Below are positions 14,364-23,163 of a stretch of DNA of 41,787 nucleotides, one piece after another. The notes under the pieces were generated by a model. The model saw nothing but the letters and a program-made list of their open reading frames with translations, ran no database searches and was not told where the DNA came from. Position numbers and translations under genes: made by a program. The first letter of the stretch is position 1; the number at the start of each line of letters is the position of its first letter. The DNA is from Sporolituus thermophilus DSM 23256 (GTDB lineage: Bacteria > Bacillota > Negativicutes > Sporomusales > Thermosinaceae): positions 1 through 41,787 of the forward strand of contig NZ_FNBU01000023.1 of assembly GCF_900102435.1 (NCBI RefSeq). The letters run 5' to 3'.

Positions 14364-14380
14364 CTTATTCAAAAAACTTA
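14351..14380 (+). repeat. Degenerate module-boundary repeat, copy 8
   Basis: GGGGCAGGCTTGACTTATTC is clear but the second box is reduced to AACTTAT. It is the last copy and marks the end of the island before the polysaccharide genes. Confidence 0.75.
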
Positions 14381-14420
14381 TCCTAACAATTAAAATAGGT
14401 GTTTAAGATCATAACTTGAA

Positions 14421-14449
14421 GGGAAAAATGCAATTTTTCCCGAATTTTT
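14421..14449. terminator. Intrinsic terminator at the island edge
   Basis: GGGAAAAAT-GCA-ATTTTTCCC is a 9-bp stem followed by a T-rich run. The A-rich left side means it may stop transcription in both directions. Confidence 0.7.
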
Positions 14450-14503
14450 GTTTATAAATACTAATTTTGGTAATAAAAGTAGTCGAGAAGGAGGAATGCA
14501 GGC

Positions 14504-15886
14504 ATGAAGGTCATCATCTTGGCAGGCGGCGGCGGCACCCGTCTGTTCCCTTTGTCTCGTGCCGGTTTCCCCAAGCAGTTTTTGAAACTGGACGGCGGCA
14601 TGTCGCTGCTGGCGCTTACGGTCAAGCGGTTTTTGGCGGTGGCCAGGCCGGCCGACATCGTAGTCGTGACCAATAAAGACTATGTTCACCATGTCAAGGC
14701 CGAGCTGGCGGCCGCTGGCGCATCAGATGCCCACGTCGTCTTGGAACCGGCGGCGCGCAACACGGCACCGGCGATTGCCCTGGCGGCGCGGTACTGCCTG
14801 GACGAGCTGGGGGCGCAGCCGGGCGAGGTGCTTTTCGTCACGCCGTCCGACCACATTGTCCGACCGGTTGAGGTCTTTGGCCGGAGCGTCCGGCAGGCGG
14901 CCGAGCTGGCGGCGGCCGGGCGCATCGTGACGTTCGGCGTAAAGCCGGACAAACCGGAAACAGGCTACGGCTACATCCAGGCCGGGGCCAAGCTCGGCGC
15001 AGGCTTTGCGGTGGATTCATTCAAGGAAAAACCGGATAAAGCCACGGCGGAAAAGTATCTGGCCGCCGGCAACTACTACTGGAATTCCGGTATGTTCGCC
15101 TTTACCGTTGGCTGTCTAATGGACGAGCTGAAGGCTTGTCAACCTGACATTTATCAACTGGCGTCCCGGCCGTTCGGCGAAGTGCTGGCAGATTTCGCGC
15201 TCATGCCGGATATTTCCATCGACTATGCGGTGGCGGAAAAGTCCAAGAAAGTGGCCGTCATCCCCTTTACCGGCTACTGGAACGACATCGGCTCGTGGGA
15301 CGCCATTTACGAAGTGCTGGATAAGGACGCCGACGGCAACGCCGTGAAAGGCGACTGCCTGGCGCTGGACTGCTCGAGTTCGCTCCTCTTGGGGCACAGC
15401 CGGCTCATCGCCGGAATCGGCCTGGAGGACGTGCTGGTCGTCGAGACCGACGACGTTATTCTCGTCGCTAAAAAGGGCGAGTCCCAGAAGGTGAAGGACC
15501 TGGTGGCCGAGCTCAAGGCCCGGGGCCGGCGCGAAGCGCAAGAACATACTACCGTCTACCGGCCGTGGGGCAGCTACACCGTGCTCGGTGAGGGGCCCGG
15601 CTACAAGATGAAAAAGATTGTCGTCAACCCCGGGCAGCGGCTCAGCCTGCAAATGCACTACCACCGCAGCGAGCACTGGATCGTGATCAGCGGCACGGCC
15701 AAAGTGACCATCGGCGATACCGAGCAGATGGTGCATGAGAACGAGAGTGTGTTTGTACCCCAGTCGACCAAGCACCGTCTGGAAAACCCGGGCCGCATCC
15801 CGCTTGAGCTGATCGAGGTGCAGAACGGGAAATACCTGGAAGAGGACGATATTGTCCGGTTTGAGGACATTTACGGGAGAACCTGA
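14504..15886 (+). CDS. manC: Mannose-1-phosphate guanylyltransferase / mannose-6-phosphate isomerase
   Basis: 460 residues, the length of bifunctional type II PMI/GMP enzymes. The nucleotidyltransferase domain begins VIILAGGGGTRLFPLSRAGF and has FPKQFLKL, EPAARNTAPAIALAA and the FKEKPDKATAEKYL motif. The C-terminal cupin (~345-455) carries RPWGSYTVL, QRLSLQMHYHRSEHW and the metal-ligand histidines. It makes GDP-mannose, with ManB supplying mannose-1-phosphate. It starts with GGAGG upstream and is the first gene of the polysaccharide region. Confidence 0.93.
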   Translation: MKVIILAGGGGTRLFPLSRAGFPKQFLKLDGGMSLLALTVKRFLAVARPADIVVVTNKDYVHHVKAELAAAGASDAHVVLEPAARNTAPAIALAARYCLDELGAQPGEVLFVTPSDHIVRPVEVFGRSVRQAAELAAAGRIVTFGVKPDKPETGYGYIQAGAKLGAGFAVDSFKEKPDKATAEKYLAAGNYYWNSGMFAFTVGCLMDELKACQPDIYQLASRPFGEVLADFALMPDISIDYAVAEKSKKVAVIPFTGYWNDIGSWDAIYEVLDKDADGNAVKGDCLALDCSSSLLLGHSRLIAGIGLEDVLVVETDDVILVAKKGESQKVKDLVAELKARGRREAQEHTTVYRPWGSYTVLGEGPGYKMKKIVVNPGQRLSLQMHYHRSEHWIVISGTAKVTIGDTEQMVHENESVFVPQSTKHRLENPGRIPLELIEVQNGKYLEEDDIVRFEDIYGRT

Positions 15887-16110
15887 ATTTAACCGCAATG
15901 ATGAAAACCGTTATTCAACCACGGAGAACGCAGAGAGCGCGATATTCATCGCGCTAAAGATTAAAGTAAAAATATTTCTCTGTGTCCTCCGCGGTTCTTT
16001 ATTCCATGTTTTGAAGTTTAAGGTTTTTCGCGGAGGACACGGAGGCGCAATGTTCATTGCGCTAAAGCAAGTATCCTTAAATACAGTTCTCCGCGCGCTC
16101 TGTGGTTAAA
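15887..16110. repeat. Intergenic hairpin repeats, two units
   Basis: Two related units have CCACGGAG/CACGGAG-like arms and small hairpins GCGCGAT-ATTC-ATCGCGC (15937-15954) and GCGCAATG-TT-CATTGCGC (16045-16062). Long-range arms (CCACGGAG with CTCCGCGGTT) could pair to enclose them. Related units occur at 17511, 21612 and 41737. No gene is visible. Confidence 0.8.
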
Positions 16111-16134
16111 AATATTAATAAGGAGGTAGTGGTT

Positions 16135-17496
16135 ATGGAAATCACGACAGCAGCGTTTAAAGCATATGATATTCGTGGGCGGGTGCCGGAAGAGCTGAAC
16201 GAGGAGCTGGCGTACCGCACCGGCCGGGCGTATGTGGATATTTTCGGCGCCAAAAAAGTAGTAGTCGGCCGGGACGTGCGGCTGTCCGGGCCGGCGCTCA
16301 GGGACGCGCTGGTGCAAGGGCTGAACGACAGCGGCTGCGACGTGGTGGACATTGGCGTCTGCGGGACCGAGATGGTGTATTTTGCTACGGCGCATCTGGG
16401 GCTCGACGGCGGCATCATGATCACCGCCAGCCACAATCCCCAGGACTACAACGGCATGAAGCTGGTGCGCGAGGGGGCCCGTCCCATTAGCGGTGACAGC
16501 GGGCTCAAGGACATCGCCGCGCGCGTTAGCGCCGGACAGTTTGCGCCGGCGGCGACGCGCGGCAAGGTCGAGGCACATGATATTTTGCCCGCCTATGTGG
16601 AGCATCTCCTGACATATATCGACCGGAGCGCGCTCAAACCCCTCAAAGTGGTGGTCAACGCCGGCAACGGCTGCGCCGGGCCGATTATCGACGCCCTTGA
16701 GCCGCATTTGCCGTTTGAATTCATTAAAGTCAACCATGAGCCGGACGGAACCTTCCCCAACGGCATCCCCAACCCCTTGCTGGTGGAAAACCGGGCGGCC
16801 ACCGCCGACGTTGTCCGGCAGGCGGGCGCGGACGTCGGCATCGCCTGGGACGGCGACTTTGACCGCTGCTTTTTGTTCGACGAGAAAGGCGAGTTCATCG
16901 AAGGCTATTATCTTGTCGGCTTTTTGGCCCAGGCCATGCTTAAGCGCTATCCCGGAGCCAAAATTATCCACGACCCGCGCCTTACCTGGAACACGATCGA
17001 GCTTGTCCGCGCGGCCGGCGGCATCCCCGTGATGACCAAGACCGGCCACGCCTTCATGAAAGAGCGCCTGCGGGCCGAGGACGCCGTCTACGGCGGCGAG
17101 ATGTCGGCCCACCACTACTTCAAGGACTTTGCCTACTGCGACAGCGGCATGATCCCCTGGCTGATGGTGCTGGAGATCATGTGCCGGGAAGGGCGGCCGC
17201 TGTCGGTACTGATGCGCGAGCGCATGTTGTGTTACCCGGTAAGCGGCGAAATCAACCGGGAGGTGGCCGACGGAGCCGCGGTGGTGCGCGCCATCGAGGC
17301 AAAATACGCGCCGGGCGCGCTGGTCGTCGACCATACCGACGGCTTGAGCGTGGAGTACGCGAACTGGCGGTTTAACGTGCGTATGTCCAACACCGAGCCG
17401 CTGCTCCGGCTAAACGTGGAGACCAGGTGCGACACGCGGCTGCTGGAGGAAAAGACGCAGGAACTCTTAGCGTTTATTGACGGAATTAAATTTTAA
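16135..17496 (+). CDS. manB: Phosphomannomutase / phosphoglucomutase
   Basis: 453 residues of the alpha-D-phosphohexomutase family. Active-site motifs are [11 protein letters not shown] (phosphoserine loop), DGDFDRCF (metal site), [10 protein letters not shown] (sugar specificity) and the C-terminal [14 protein letters not shown] phosphate-binding loop. It converts mannose-6-P to mannose-1-P, and probably glucose phosphates too. The ATG at 16135 follows AGGAGGTAG; an in-frame GTG at 16102 lies before this site and is not preferred. Confidence 0.92.
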   Translation: MEITTAAFKAYDIRGRVPEELNEELAYRTGRAYVDIFGAKKVVVGRDVRLSGPALRDALVQGLNDSGCDVVDIGVCGTEMVYFATAHLGLDGGIMITASHNPQDYNGMKLVREGARPISGDSGLKDIAARVSAGQFAPAATRGKVEAHDILPAYVEHLLTYIDRSALKPLKVVVNAGNGCAGPIIDALEPHLPFEFIKVNHEPDGTFPNGIPNPLLVENRAATADVVRQAGADVGIAWDGDFDRCFLFDEKGEFIEGYYLVGFLAQAMLKRYPGAKIIHDPRLTWNTIELVRAAGGIPVMTKTGHAFMKERLRAEDAVYGGEMSAHHYFKDFAYCDSGMIPWLMVLEIMCREGRPLSVLMRERMLCYPVSGEINREVADGAAVVRAIEAKYAPGALVVDHTDGLSVEYANWRFNVRMSNTEPLLRLNVETRCDTRLLEEKTQELLAFIDGIKF

Positions 17497-17510
17497 ACCA
17501 TAGAGATATT

Positions 17511-17648
17511 CATGCCAATAAATTGGCACCACAAAAGCATGAAAACTGTTATTCAACCGCGGAGCGCACGGAGAGTGCGATATACATCGCACTTTGGATT
17601 TTTAATTAAATTTAAAAAATTTTTCTCTGTGTCCTCCGTGGTTCATTA
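17511..17648. repeat. Intergenic hairpin repeat between manB and galU
   Basis: It contains the perfect hairpins TGCCAAT-AA-ATTGGCA (17513-17528) and GTGCGAT-ATAC-ATCGCAC (17575-17592). The flanking arms CCGCGGAGCGCACGGAG and CTCTGTGTCCTCCGTGG match the unit at 15887. The stem bases differ from that unit but remain paired. Confidence 0.8.
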
Positions 17649-17660
17649 AAGGAGATATTT

Positions 17661-18596
17661 ATGCAACCAAAACAAAGAATCAAAAAAGCCGTCATCCCGG
17701 CCGCCGGGCTGGGGACGCGGTTTTTACCGGCCACCAAGGCGCAGCCGAAAGAAATGCTGCCCATCGTCGACAAGCCGGCGATCCAATATATAATTGAAGA
17801 AGCCATCGACTCCGGCATTGAGGAAATCCTCATTATCACCGGCCGCAACAAGCGGGCCATCGAGGACCATTTCGACCGGGCGATCGAGCTGGAAATGACG
17901 CTAAAAGCCCAGGGGAAATACGACCTCCTAGGCCTTATTGAAGAACTGGCCAATGTGACCATCCATTACGTGCGGCAAAAAGAAGCCAAGGGGCTGGGGC
18001 ACGCCGTACTGTGCGCCAAGCAGTTCGTGGGCCAGGAGCCGTTTGCCGTGCTTCTTGGCGACGACATAATCGACGCGCCGGTGCCCTGCCTCAAGCAGCT
18101 CTTAGACGTCTACGAAGATTGCCCCGGCACGATCGTCGGCGTGCAGGAAGTGCCGGCCAGCCGCGTGTCAAGTTACGGCATCGTCAAGCCGGTCCCGGTG
18201 AAAGAAAACCTCTGGCGGGCCATTGACCTGGTGGAGAAGCCGAAAGTGGAAGAAGCTCCCTCCCGGCTGGCCGTGCTGGGCCGCTATATTATTGAACCCG
18301 AGATTTTCGCCATCCTGGAAAAGACCGAACCGGGGCGCGGCGGCGAGATCCAGCTCACCGACGCCCTGCGCCGCTTGGCGGCAATGCAGCCTGTCTACGC
18401 CTTCAACTTCGCCGGCCGCCGCTACGACATCGGCGACAAGCAGGGGTATCTGGAGGCGACGGTCGAGTTTGCCCTCAAGCGGCCCGACCTCAGAGACAAA
18501 TTTTTGCGCTACCTCATCAAGACGGTTGGGCCGATCATTGCGAGCGAAGAAGCGGCGGCGAGCGAAGCGCCGGGCAAAGGAGAAGGAGAAAGCTAA
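17661..18596 (+). CDS. galU: UTP-glucose-1-phosphate uridylyltransferase
   Basis: 311 residues, typical of bacterial GalU. It begins KKAVIPAAGLGTRFLPATKA, followed by QPKEMLPIVDKPAIQYIIEE and later GDDIIDAP and AGRRYDIGDKQGY. It makes UDP-glucose for the epimerase encoded next. AAAGGAG precedes the ATG. Its stop overlaps the galE start by one base, so the two are co-translated. Confidence 0.95.
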   Translation: MQPKQRIKKAVIPAAGLGTRFLPATKAQPKEMLPIVDKPAIQYIIEEAIDSGIEEILIITGRNKRAIEDHFDRAIELEMTLKAQGKYDLLGLIEELANVTIHYVRQKEAKGLGHAVLCAKQFVGQEPFAVLLGDDIIDAPVPCLKQLLDVYEDCPGTIVGVQEVPASRVSSYGIVKPVPVKENLWRAIDLVEKPKVEEAPSRLAVLGRYIIEPEIFAILEKTEPGRGGEIQLTDALRRLAAMQPVYAFNFAGRRYDIGDKQGYLEATVEFALKRPDLRDKFLRYLIKTVGPIIASEEAAASEAPGKGEGES

Positions 18597-19591
18597 TGAA
18601 GCTGTTAGTAACCGGCGGCGCCGGGTATATCGGGAGCCATACGGTGCATGAACTCGTCCGGGCCGGCCATACGGTGACGGTGTTTGATAACCTTTCGAAA
18701 GGCCACCGTGCGGCGGTGCCGGCCGAGGTGCCGCTGATCGTCGGCGACCTGCGGGACCGGGACCTGCTAATCAAAACGCTGCGCGAGCACCAAATCGAAG
18801 GCGTTGTCCATTTTGCCGCGGATAGCTTAGTGGGCGAGTCCATGCAGCAGCCGGCGAAATATTATCATAACAATGTCGTGGCCACGCTCGCCCTTTTAGA
18901 TGCCATGCGGGAGCGCGGCATAGATAAAATCGTCTTTTCTTCGACCGCCGCCGTGTACGGCGAACCGGCCGAGTGGCCGATCACGGAGGATATGCCGACC
19001 CGGCCGACCAACGTGTACGGCCGGACCAAGCTGGTCATCGAAGGCATGCTGGCCGACTTCGCCATGGCGTATGGCCTGCGGTTCGTGTCGCTCCGCTATT
19101 TTAACGCCGCCGGGGCGCTGGAGGGCGGCGTTATCGGCGAGGACCACACGCCGGAAACCCATCTCGTGCCCCTCATCCTAAAAACGGCGCTGGGGCAACG
19201 GCCGGCCGTCGACATTTACGGCACCGACTACCCAACGCCGGACGGCACCTGCATCCGCGACTATATCCATGTCACCGACCTGGCCGTGGCTCATGTTCTG
19301 GCCATTGAACATCTGGCGGCCGGCGGCGGGTCAAAAATCTACAACCTGGGATCGGAGACGGGCTTTAGCGTCCGCCAGGTGATCGAGCGGGCCAAGGCCA
19401 TCACCGGCGTGGACTTTCCGGTGCGCCAGGCGCCGCGCCGCGCGGGCGACCCGGCCGTGCTGGTGGCGTCATCGGCACGCATCCGCCGCGAGCTGGGCTG
19501 GCAGCCTGTCCTTAGCGACCTGGATACGATCATCGCGACGGCCTGGCGGTGGCATAAGAGTCACCCGCAAGGATATGCTGATAAAAAATAG
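18596..19591 (+). CDS. galE: UDP-glucose 4-epimerase
   Basis: 331 residues of the extended SDR family. The NAD-binding motif is VTGGAGYIGSHTVHELV, followed by VVHFAADSLVGESM, the catalytic SSTAAVYGEP and Tyr-x3-Lys in VYGRTKLVIEGML, and the GalE-typical LRYFNAAGA. It interconverts UDP-glucose and UDP-galactose. It directly follows galU and is closed by a strong terminator. Confidence 0.92.
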   Translation: MKLLVTGGAGYIGSHTVHELVRAGHTVTVFDNLSKGHRAAVPAEVPLIVGDLRDRDLLIKTLREHQIEGVVHFAADSLVGESMQQPAKYYHNNVVATLALLDAMRERGIDKIVFSSTAAVYGEPAEWPITEDMPTRPTNVYGRTKLVIEGMLADFAMAYGLRFVSLRYFNAAGALEGGVIGEDHTPETHLVPLILKTALGQRPAVDIYGTDYPTPDGTCIRDYIHVTDLAVAHVLAIEHLAAGGGSKIYNLGSETGFSVRQVIERAKAITGVDFPVRQAPRRAGDPAVLVASSARIRRELGWQPVLSDLDTIIATAWRWHKSHPQGYADKK

Positions 19592-19624
19592 TAAGCACCT
19601 CCGTGCAGGAGGTGCTTACTATTT
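19586..19624. terminator. Strong bidirectional terminator
   Basis: A 17-bp perfect stem (AGTAAGCACCTCC with its complement, A/T ends) and loop GTGCA sit between convergent galE and the VapD-like gene. The A- and T-rich ends suit termination from both sides. Confidence 0.88.
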
Positions 19625-19629
19625 AGCGG

Positions 19630-19920
19630 TTAGTCGCCTTTAACAATTTCCGTAAAGTCGCTCCAGTCTTCAACTTTGAAAGCCCGAATGTCTCTAACCG
19701 ATTTTTTAAACCAGTCAATCCGGCTTAAAACATTGATTGCTTTATATACTTTCGTCAGCGTATCCTTTTCGCTTTGCGAGATATAAACGCTGCCCTGCGT
19801 CCACTCAAAGCCCAGCTTCTCCAATTCCTGGCGAATTTCATCATACGCCTTGTTGTATGGCTCGCCATAGTGCTTTTTCAGTTCATCAATGTTTAAGTCA
19901 AAGGCAATGGCGTACATCAT
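19630..19920 (-). CDS. vapD: VapD-family protein (Cas2-like fold ribonuclease)
   Basis: 96 residues. [18 protein letters not shown], an internal GSVYISQ and the end [19 protein letters not shown] are typical of VapD. Known VapD proteins are small ferredoxin-like RNases related to Cas2, sometimes paired with an antitoxin (VapX). No antitoxin gene is seen here. The ATG at 19920 follows AAGGGG. It lies downstream of wzi on the same strand with a 38-base gap that carries a piece of the intergenic repeat. Confidence 0.85.
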   Translation of the reverse strand: MMYAIAFDLNIDELKKHYGEPYNKAYDEIRQELEKLGFEWTQGSVYISQSEKDTLTKVYKAINVLSRIDWFKKSVRDIRAFKVEDWSDFTEIVKGD

Positions 19921-19958
19921 GCTCACCCCTTCTTTGCGTCCTTCGCGGTTTCGTAACC

Positions 19959-21503
19959 CTAATACCGCTTCACCAGCTTGAGTCCGGCGATATAATTCGT
20001 ATCGTCCTTGCCAGGGCTATAGTCTTTATTGGCAATGTTCGCCACCCCGGCCATGGCCTCCATATAGGCGGCACTGCCGACATCGCGGCGCCAAGTCAGC
20101 CACACGGCGGTTATCTTTTGCGGCGAGGCGCTGGCCAGATCTTGCACCACGCGCTCGGCATGAAGCGCCAGCCGGCTGCCGTCAGCCGTGTAATGTCCAA
20201 GGCGCGCGTAGTAGCGGGAAGCGTTGTGCCCCATGGCGTCGCCGATGATGTCGCCCTTATAGGTGTAGCCGTCGGTGTAGACCCAGTGGCTGTACCACCA
20301 GTCACTGGTGTGCGCCCACTCCAAAAGCGCGTCCCAGTCGCCGCTTTTGGTCAGGCGCGGGAGGTAGACCCCGACGGTCCCGGCCACTTTGGACGGCGTG
20401 GGGATAAAGCCCATCCCGGTCGCCTGATCTTCGCCGTACAGCTCGCCGTACAGCTGGAGGCCGCTTGAGCGGTTCACGCGCCAGCGCCAGTCCAGGCCAG
20501 CGATGGAGTTCCACTTATCGTCGCTGGCCTTATCGGCGTTCTTGCCGGTCAGAAAATCCCAATAATCGCCGCGGTGCAGACTGCGCCCCTCGCCGCCAAC
20601 GATGGACGTGCGGGCAAGGCCGAAGGTGAAGTCTTTGTCCGGGAAAAAGTCTTTGCGCATGGCGACAAACGCCGGCTTGTCAATATCGCCGCGGTCGTCT
20701 TCCATTTGGCCGATAAATAGCGACGAGCTCACGCTGCCGAGCGGCTTGAAGATGCCGCCCAGCCGCCGCGGCTCCATGGTGGCGATCTTTACGCCCGTGA
20801 TGGCCTCGGCGTTACTACTTAGCGCCAGCGTGCCGCGCTGCCCCTGGCCCCACCACATGGGGTCTTTGCCTACCTGGATTTCGAAGATGCCGGCTTTGGT
20901 CTTTACGTAGCCGGACGTGAGGTCGGCCTCGCCATCATGGTCTTTGTCAAGGCTGACCCGTGGGCTGATGCTCGCGACCAGGCGGTCGCTCAGCCGGCCT
21001 TCGAGGCGAAGCGCCATTATCCCGTTCACGTCCTGGCCGTAGCGGTAGCCGTTGTTATTGATATTAAGGGGCTGGTAGGTCGATTGCGTCCGGTGCTGGG
21101 GCAAGCTATCGCCGTCATAATAAACGGCGGCCAGCGACAGCTCTTTCAGCGCCAGGCCGGTATTAGCGTCCTTGCCACTGGACGGCGCCGCCAATTCCGG
21201 CGCCAGTTCCCGCTTCAGCGCGGCGGTCATGGCCTGTACGTAGGCCGGGGTGCTACCGTCCCGGGCAATATTGGCCTCTATTTCCTGCAGCCACTTGGCT
21301 GCCTGCGCCCGGGTGTACGGTTTGGCCCCGGGGGGGAGGTCAGTCAGGTAGCCCAGGCCGCTCAGCTTGTCCACGTATTCGTAGATCGGGCTGTCCAGCG
21401 GGATGTTCGGCGCTAGGTCGGCCGCCTGGCTGGATGTTGACAAGCTCGCGCCAAAAGTTAATAATAGACTCAAGATCAGAGATTTCGCCAATGTTCGTCG
21501 CAT
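19959..21503 (-). CDS. Wzi-like capsule assembly outer-membrane protein
   Basis: 514 residues with a signal peptide ([20 protein letters not shown] then SQAA). The N-terminal helical segment resembles an SLH-like region ([15 protein letters not shown]). A long beta-barrel follows, with alternating strands and a conserved [16 protein letters not shown] segment, ending in aromatic Tyr (LKLVKRY), as outer-membrane barrels do. Wzi-type proteins bind capsular polysaccharide at the surface. The ATG at 21503 has AGGAGG 7 bases upstream. It is transcribed divergently from the cpsB-like gene and strongly suggests a diderm cell. Confidence 0.85.
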   Translation of the reverse strand: MRRTLAKSLILSLLLTFGASLSTSSQAADLAPNIPLDSPIYEYVDKLSGLGYLTDLPPGAKPYTRAQAAKWLQEIEANIARDGSTPAYVQAMTAALKRELAPELAAPSSGKDANTGLALKELSLAAVYYDGDSLPQHRTQSTYQPLNINNNGYRYGQDVNGIMALRLEGRLSDRLVASISPRVSLDKDHDGEADLTSGYVKTKAGIFEIQVGKDPMWWGQGQRGTLALSSNAEAITGVKIATMEPRRLGGIFKPLGSVSSSLFIGQMEDDRGDIDKPAFVAMRKDFFPDKDFTFGLARTSIVGGEGRSLHRGDYWDFLTGKNADKASDDKWNSIAGLDWRWRVNRSSGLQLYGELYGEDQATGMGFIPTPSKVAGTVGVYLPRLTKSGDWDALLEWAHTSDWWYSHWVYTDGYTYKGDIIGDAMGHNASRYYARLGHYTADGSRLALHAERVVQDLASASPQKITAVWLTWRRDVGSAAYMEAMAGVANIANKDYSPGKDDTNYIAGLKLVKRY

Positions 21504-21611
21504 CAACCGTCCTCCTGTCAAAATTTACTATTTGCACCTATTCGCCACTTAGGCCCGTTTTCCTTGTCTAACTCTTACTCTTACCCAACTCATCCGTTGC
21601 CGCATGCTCTT

Positions 21612-21722
21612 TATATTTCATATTCTTACCGCAAAGGCATTCATGCCAAAATGTCAACACGCGCGACAACAGTCGCGGCCGTAATCCTTTGCGTCCTTAG
21701 CGGTCTTTGCGGTTTTGTAACT
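21612..21722. repeat. Intergenic hairpin repeat between wzi and cpsB
   Basis: The hairpins are GGCA-TTCA-TGCC and CGCGAC-AACA-GTCGCG (21662-21677), followed by TTTGCGTCCTTAGCGGT, a variant of the arm seen at 19930 and 41737. The rest of the 245-base divergent gap shows no clear promoter to me. Confidence 0.7.
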
Positions 21723-21748
21723 TCTCAGGGCAGGAAAGGAAGATTCCC

Positions 21749-22540
21749 ATGTTTGACCTACACTCGCATATTTTACCGACCATCGATGACGGCGCGCCCG
21801 ATTGGGACACGGCGCTGGCCATGGTACAAACGGCAGTGGAGACGGGGACGACCGCCATCGTGGCCACGCCCCATGTAATCGAAGGCGGGTGGTTGCCGGA
21901 CTGGGAGGATATCACGGCCCGGTGCTGCGAGCTGGCCGCCGCGGCGCAAGACAGCGGCCTTGATATCACCATCTATCCCGGGGCGGAAGTGGCCCTCGCC
22001 ATGGAGATACTGGAGCGGGTCGGCGGTCCGGGGTCTTACTGCATCAACGGCGGCAAATATATGCTGGTAGAACTGCCGGCCACCCATATCCCCGCCTTTG
22101 CCGACGAGTTCTTTTTCACCCTCCAGGCCCGGGGGATTACTCCGATTATCGCCCACCCCGAGCGCCATCCGGAAATCGCCCGCGACCCGGAAATATTAAA
22201 GGCGTGGATCGAGAAAGGCATACTGGCCCAGCTGAACGGCCCCAGCCTCACCGGCCGGATGGGGCAGCGCGTGATGGCGACGGCCGAACTTTTGCTTACT
22301 AACAATATGGTCCACTGCATCGGTTCGGACGCGCACGGTAGTCGCACCCGTTCACCCCGGTTAACCCCGGCGGTCGCCAAAATCACCGCGCTGGTCGGGG
22401 CGGCGCAGGCCAGCCGCCTTTTATACGAAAACCCGAAGAAAATAATAAACGGCGAGGACATCGAGGCCCCTGCCGTCGAAGCGATAACATATCCGAAAAA
22501 AAGCGGTTTTTTCAAAAACTTGCTGTCCAGGTTTTGGTAG
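21749..22540 (+). CDS. CpsB/YwqE-type protein-tyrosine phosphatase (PHP family)
   Basis: 263 residues. The metal-binding signature MFDLHSHILPTIDDGAPDW begins at the first residue. Later ligands are in VATPHVIEG, PGAEVAL, IAHPERHPE and IGSDAHGS. These Mn-dependent phosphatases dephosphorylate the tyrosine-rich tail of the cognate CpsD kinase, here encoded at 25281. The ATG at 21749 follows GGAAAGGAAG; an upstream in-frame start at 21707 would not begin at the family N-terminus. Confidence 0.92.
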   Translation: MFDLHSHILPTIDDGAPDWDTALAMVQTAVETGTTAIVATPHVIEGGWLPDWEDITARCCELAAAAQDSGLDITIYPGAEVALAMEILERVGGPGSYCINGGKYMLVELPATHIPAFADEFFFTLQARGITPIIAHPERHPEIARDPEILKAWIEKGILAQLNGPSLTGRMGQRVMATAELLLTNNMVHCIGSDAHGSRTRSPRLTPAVAKITALVGAAQASRLLYENPKKIINGEDIEAPAVEAITYPKKSGFFKNLLSRFW

Positions 22541-22543
22541 CAG

Positions 22544-22574
22544 ACGTCACCGTATTGGCGGTGGCGTTTTTTCT
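22544..22574 (+). terminator. Terminator after the phosphatase gene
   Basis: ACGTCACCG pairs with CGGTGGCGT (one G-T) around a 6-base loop, then six T's. It separates the phosphatase from the export operon. Confidence 0.8.
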
Positions 22575-22662
22575 TTGAGTACTCAGCAGTTTTTGCAAAA
22601 TAGTGGATCGGCGCTTTTTACGCTCGCACCGACACTCTGACGAATTTTGACAAAACTTTTCG

Positions 22663-22691
22663 TTGCCAATACGTTTACCGCAACGTATAAT
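22663..22691 (+). promoter_or_regulatory. Sigma-A promoter of the export operon
   Basis: TTGCCA and TATAAT with 17 bases between them. A small dyad AGGAC-ATAG-GTCCT lies ~12 bases further on, where an operator would overlap the start of transcription. The leader runs ~95 bases to the first gene. Confidence 0.65.
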
Positions 22692-22790
22692 TGGAAATAA
22701 CAGGACATAGGTCCTAATTCTGGGACTTGTATACTAGTTGGTCGATTATAACGAAGATAAAAGTCTGCATAGCACGAGGCAGGGAGAATT

Positions 22791-23003
22791 ATGGACGAAA
22801 AATTAGCTCGTATTCAAGAACTAAAAAAGCAGCTGCTGGACTTGGGGTATCACTCCTTCCAAATTGACAGTATTGTCCGGGACATCCACCCGAAGGGCGA
22901 CCTGGCGGGGCTGAGCGCCGAGCAGCAGCAGGAATTGATCGAGACCTTGACCGAGTATGTCGCGTTTGCCCATAAATGCCGGGGTAAATCTTTTAACAAA
23001 TAG
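22791..23003 (+). CDS. Small helical protein of unknown function
   Basis: 70 residues (MDEKLARIQELKKQLLDLGY at the start, C-terminus CRGKSFNK). It is predicted to be mostly helical and charged, with no signal peptide or membrane segment. A good ribosome site (GCAGGGAG) and a dedicated promoter argue that it is real. It is the first gene after the promoter at 22663 and precedes the Wza-like gene by 160 bases. I do not recognise a family; a regulatory role in the operon is only a guess. Confidence 0.65.
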   Translation: MDEKLARIQELKKQLLDLGYHSFQIDSIVRDIHPKGDLAGLSAEQQQELIETLTEYVAFAHKCRGKSFNK

Positions 23004-23163
23004 ATCGAAAATGCTATCACGCTACCTTCTGCACGGGAGGTAATTTTTCACTTTTTGGCTGCTTTCAGAAAAATTCGGACAATTGTCAGCTGGAAGGAAT
23101 GACTATATTCAGGTAGAATTTAGAAATTATATGGCAAAATTTTGGCAAAGCATGGGGGTCTTC

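Noticed and set aside
970-14380. Eight direct repeats as a CRISPR array
   Set aside because: Spacing ranges from under 1 kb to over 4 kb and the intervals are genes; there are no cas genes, and VapD is a Cas2 relative but lies far away.
970-14380. Repeats as integron attC sites
   Set aside because: They lack the inverted core and complementary-core layout of attC, and no integron integrase is visible in the window.
16054-17334. 426-codon minus-strand open frame opposite manB
   Set aside because: The plus strand encodes a complete phosphohexomutase with all motifs; the opposite frame is His/Val-rich and matches nothing I recognise.
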